Of a stretch of DNA of 64,000 bases, positions 63,739 to 64,000 are shown piece after piece. Both the position numbers and the translations under genes were made by a program. Source of the stretch: Siderastrea siderea (lineage: Eukaryota > Cnidaria > Anthozoa > Scleractinia > Rhizangiidae). Under the pieces are notes generated by a model, which had not been told where the DNA came from, did not search any database, and was given only the letters and a program-made list of their open reading frames with translations. The stretch lies in contig OZ034968.1 in assembly GCA_964030785.1 (NCBI GenBank), positions 40,148,186 to 40,212,185 on the forward strand. Reading direction: 5' to 3'. Within the stretch, counting starts at the first letter, position 1, and each line of letters opens with the position of its first letter.

Positions 63739-64000
63739 AGAACGCAGAATGATGGTCAGCGGTATAGCGTATGAAACAGGTAGGTACATCATATATGATA
63801 AACTGATATCGTACATGCTTAACCCTCACCCTAACCCTAACCTTAAACCCTAACCCTAACCTTAACCCTAACCCTAACCCTAACCCTAGGTTTTGGGTTA
63901 GGGTTAGGGTTAGGGTTAGGCATGCATGATATCAGTTTATCATATGTGATGTACCTACCTGTTTCACACTCTATACCGCTGACCATCATTCTGCGTTCTC
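63739..64000. mobile_element. Fold-back element with a telomeric-repeat loop, cut by the window end
   Basis: The left arm 63739-63820 (AACGCAGAATGATGGTCAGC, GTAGGTACATCATATATGAT) is mirrored by 63921-64000. Between them 63821-63889 is (CCCTAA)n with a few CCTTAA and CCCTCA variants, and 63893-63920 is (TTAGGG)n. The right arm runs to the last base, so the true end lies outside. Confidence 0.9.
63821..63920. repeat. Interstitial telomeric repeats, CCCTAA then TTAGGG
   Basis: About 11 units of CCCTAA-type then about 5 of TTAGGG, joined by CCCTAGGTTTTGGG. TTAGGG is the usual animal telomere unit. Confidence 0.9.

Noticed and set aside
63821..63920. Chromosome end or telomere fusion
   Set aside because: Repeat order is CCCTAA then TTAGGG, opposite to a fusion, and the repeats are enclosed by mirrored unique arms.

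Overview
This is a eukaryotic, intron-rich, AT-rich window, most likely from a cnidarian and probably a hexacoral such as a stony coral. The reasons are animal genes with many short GT-AG introns, TTAGGG-type telomeric repeats, and a dense mix of transposon families (THAP/DDE, Mutator-like, IS630/Tc1-like, piggyBac, Penelope-like, L1/Tx1-like, BEL/Pao, a tRNA-derived SINE, fold-back MITEs) in the combination I know from coral genomes. The taxon is inferred; no species-specific marker was seen.

Two host genes are clear. FHIP2A (FAM160B1), a subunit of the FTS-Hook-FHIP dynein adaptor complex, runs on the + strand from 37759 to 58379. I could place 21 coding exons whose splice phases all agree, giving about 708 codons. 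HTRA2 (Omi), a mitochondrial serine protease, lies tail-to-tail with it on the - strand. Only its last two coding exons (62300-61993 and 61175-61010) are in the window; they carry the end of the protease domain and the PDZ domain, and the intron between them uses a GC donor. A single exon resembling presenilin enhancer 2 (PSENEN) sits on the - strand at 9412-9310 with no partner exons recognised nearby.

The left 37 kb is mostly mobile DNA. 1498-6461 is a nearly complete 5-kb element with terminal inverted repeats and a possible ATCT target duplication. It has a THAP/DDE transposase gene pointing right, a SAP-domain gene pointing left, and almost identical sequence in front of both start codons. 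After it come an IS630/Tc1-like pseudogene (6957-7913), a kinase-like/Ulp1-like decayed region (11-13 kb), a THAP plus Mutator-like transposase relic (14.4-17.4 kb), a three-exon transposase-like relic (17.8-18.4 kb), BEL/Pao, Penelope, CACTA-like and second Mutator-like relics (20.2-27.1 kb), and a multi-exon piggyBac gene broken in mid-transposase by a 5'-truncated L1/Tx1-like LINE (28.0-32.9 kb).

The introns of FHIP2A hold non-autonomous elements: several fold-backs, a 2.3-kb TTAA-flanked element with arms of about 555 bp, a GIY-YIG endonuclease relic between inverted repeats, and a SINE. The window ends in a fold-back element whose loop consists of telomeric repeats in the orientation (CCCTAA)n-(TTAGGG)n. 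No rRNA, true tRNA, CRISPR or viral gene was seen.
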